Part shown: positions 62,283-64,000 of the stretch, in pieces
Layout: every line of letters starts with the position of its first letter
Numbering within the stretch: the stretch's first letter is position 1
Source of the DNA: Pocillopora verrucosa
Taxonomy: Eukaryota > Cnidaria > Anthozoa > Scleractinia > Pocilloporidae
DNA length: 64,000 bases
Direction of reading: 5' to 3'
Assembly (NCBI RefSeq): GCF_036669915.1
Contig: NC_089312.1
Span: 3,479,801 to 3,543,800 of the forward strand
Made by a program: the position numbers and the translations under genes
The notes under the pieces: generated by a model
Seen by the model: the letters and a program-made list of their open reading frames with translations, nothing else
Databases searched by the model: none
Told to the model about the DNA's origin: nothing

Positions 62283-64000
62283 AGCTTTAATCGGCCCTAA
62301 ACCTAGCGTTGTTCGAAAACAAAAAGATCGTAGTTTAAACACAATTTACAAAATATTCTCGTGAATGAGTGTTGAGAGAAATGATGTACTCTATCGATGT
62401 GCTATTGGGATCAATTTTTATTGCGCTTATTGGTGTTGGTGTCATGATCCTAACTGAATTTTCAAGTTGTGGATAGTATGTATGTTACACGATTACAAGC
62501 ACGTTCTTTCTCTCTAGCTGCAGCTGAAAGTTAGCACTCTTTCAGTTACTCTTGTATGTCTTGAGATTTGATTAATTTTCGATACCTTGTTTCGTGCTGA
62601 GCTAAAGAAAGGTGCGGATAATAAAGAAAGATAATTATATAGTATAACACACGGGCGCGCGTAGATATGGAATTTCCCAATCTACAAGCAACCATTTGTT
62701 ATTTTTTTTATCATCTAAACACAATATAGTGACAAGAACAGCCAACTTCATTAGTGAATGAAAATGAAAGAATCAATAATCTCCAAATAACTATTATATG
62801 GTGCGTTGGCGCAAAGACTCAAGATGGAGAAATGTGTTGAATCCTAATTGCAAAAACAAAGATGGGCATAATTTTCAATTTACAAAATTCTCGTGAATTG
62901 ACTTGGTCCCTACAGACAGCGAAGTCTTTCAGGTACATAGCCTAAATTGGCCTGTGGCCAATCTTCCAGTTGTTGTTTTTCATTTTCAGCCACAAGAAAT
63001 GCTATTACCAAAGGCAATAAATACCTAACTTTTGGTTTTTCTTTCGTGGAAGGTGAGTTATTTGTCAGCAGTTGATTGGCGATATCAAACACGGGAAAAA
63101 TTTTTTTATCATATAAACTATGGTGTCACACAACAATTTCCAGCCCTGAGAATAGCCATAACAACACAGTGAAAAAAATATTGTATTTTTTCACATGCCT
63201 TCACCATAGTTAATCCAAGGTTGTTTGTCTGAATATTTTTGGATCATGGCTGCTAAAAAATTGAAAAATATGTACTGCCTAGAGAGAGTGATGTTTAAAC
63301 TTTCCTTTAAGGGGAAGAAAACCAAAATATGGAAAGTAAAACTGAAAATTACGTATTCATTACCTTTGGAAATGGCATTTCTCACACCTGAGAACAAAAG
63401 TCAACAACTGGAAGATTTGCCACAGGCCGATTTTGGCTGTGTACCTGAAAGATTTCTTCTGTCAGTAAGGACCAAGTCAATAACTGAGAATTGTGTATAT
63501 TGAAAATTACACCCCCTCATTTGTTTTTGTATTGTTTCAACGGATTTTTTGGTCTGGAGCCTCAGCACCGATACACCTTTTGATTTTATTCAGGTATTGT
63601 TGATTCTTTCATTTTCATTTATTATGTCGACTCTCTTGTCAGTAAAGGGCTGCTGCTACTTGCTTGTAGAAATGAAATTTCTCCTCTTGTGTTAAACTTG
63701 TGTCCTTGTGTTCAACTCTTGTGTCTGCTGTGCTCACTTGTGAGCTATTGAGTTAAATACTCTAAGAGAATGTCTATATCTACATGCGCCTGTACATTAT
63801 TCTCGATGTAGTTTTTCATGTGTGTTGTTCCAGCTTTTCTCTGAGCTGGAAATCCTCGTATAACACCAAATTAACACCAAATTGCACATGAAGTCATGTT
63901 ATTACCTATACAAACACAGTACAGTATATTTAAATATCAGAGGTGATTTTCATATGGTTTTATGTTTCAGGTTGTTTCTGGCCAAAAGTTCTGTATTGTT
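62283..64000 (+). repeat. Segment homologous to 27213-28292 (peptide gene copy B)
   Basis: Matches begin near CGGCCCTAAACCTAGC, cover exon 1, GAGCTAAAGAAAGGTGCGGA (62599; 27537 in copy A), AACACAGTACA (63905) and the exon 2 acceptor at the window edge. The same strand and order are kept, 35 kb away. Confidence 0.8.
62381..64000 (+). pseudogene. Cysteine-rich peptide gene, copy B (partial, likely damaged)
   Basis: Exon 1 (62381-62475) starts MMYSID, has a hydrophobic core and a Cys near its end, and stops at donor GTATGT in phase 2 as in copy A. Exon 2 starts at 63971 after TATGTTTCAG, but lacks one base relative to copy A within its first 10 nt, which shifts the frame. The window ends 30 nt in, so damage farther on cannot be judged. 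Confidence 0.45.

Overview
The window is eukaryotic and AT-rich. It has spliced genes with phased exons, long introns, LTR and non-LTR retrotransposons, Penelope-like elements (PLEs) and many foldback MITEs. The mix of repeat and gene families resembles what I know of anthozoan cnidarian genomes, most likely a stony coral or anemone. That is inference; I could not search a database.

Layout. 1-9.7 kb is a graveyard of mobile DNA on both strands: two PLE copies (reverse transcriptase plus GIY-YIG) with hammerhead-ribozyme-like ends, a decayed Ty3-type pol, a 1.9-kb inverted-repeat element that carries pieces of two other coding sequences, and a frameshifted two-exon gene of an unnamed family. 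9.7-13.4 kb is mostly empty, with one possible fibrinogen-domain remnant. 13.5-17.5 kb holds two tandem genes sharing a C-terminal ADP-ribosyltransferase-like domain; the second has a 161-bp duplication over its start. 19.9-21.7 kb is a CR1/L2-like LINE. 22-26 kb has PLE ends and fragments. 27.2-28.3 kb is a two-exon gene for a secreted cysteine-rich peptide, and a second, apparently damaged copy lies at 62.3-64 kb. 31.4-36.3 kb is a local segmental duplication, each copy carrying a one-pass membrane ORF that ends inside a decayed PLE ribozyme. 36.8-39.5 kb holds an isolated spliced exon and a death-domain-like ORF. 45.3-51 kb is a GT4-type glycosyltransferase exon followed by a chain of small phase-1 exons, including seven tandem copies of one 72-nt exon at a 212-bp period. 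51.3-56.05 kb is an intact, apparently young Ty3-type LTR retrotransposon. 56.1-57.8 kb has two PLE fragments in opposite orientation, one split by a MITE. 61.9 kb holds exon 1 of a secreted cystatin.

How parts fit. The likely living genes are the two ART-like genes, the glycosyltransferase with its repeat tail, the cysteine-rich peptide gene and the cystatin; the death-domain and membrane ORFs may be pieces of one receptor-like locus or pseudo-exons. Most of the rest is transposon sequence, much of it nested, and several structures (5' duplication, exon array, segmental copies) suggest recent local duplication. The most unusual signals are the 7-fold symmetric-exon array behind the glycosyltransferase, the ART-like pair with a duplicated start and an ATGA-overlapping upstream ORF, and the inverted-repeat element with captured gene fragments.
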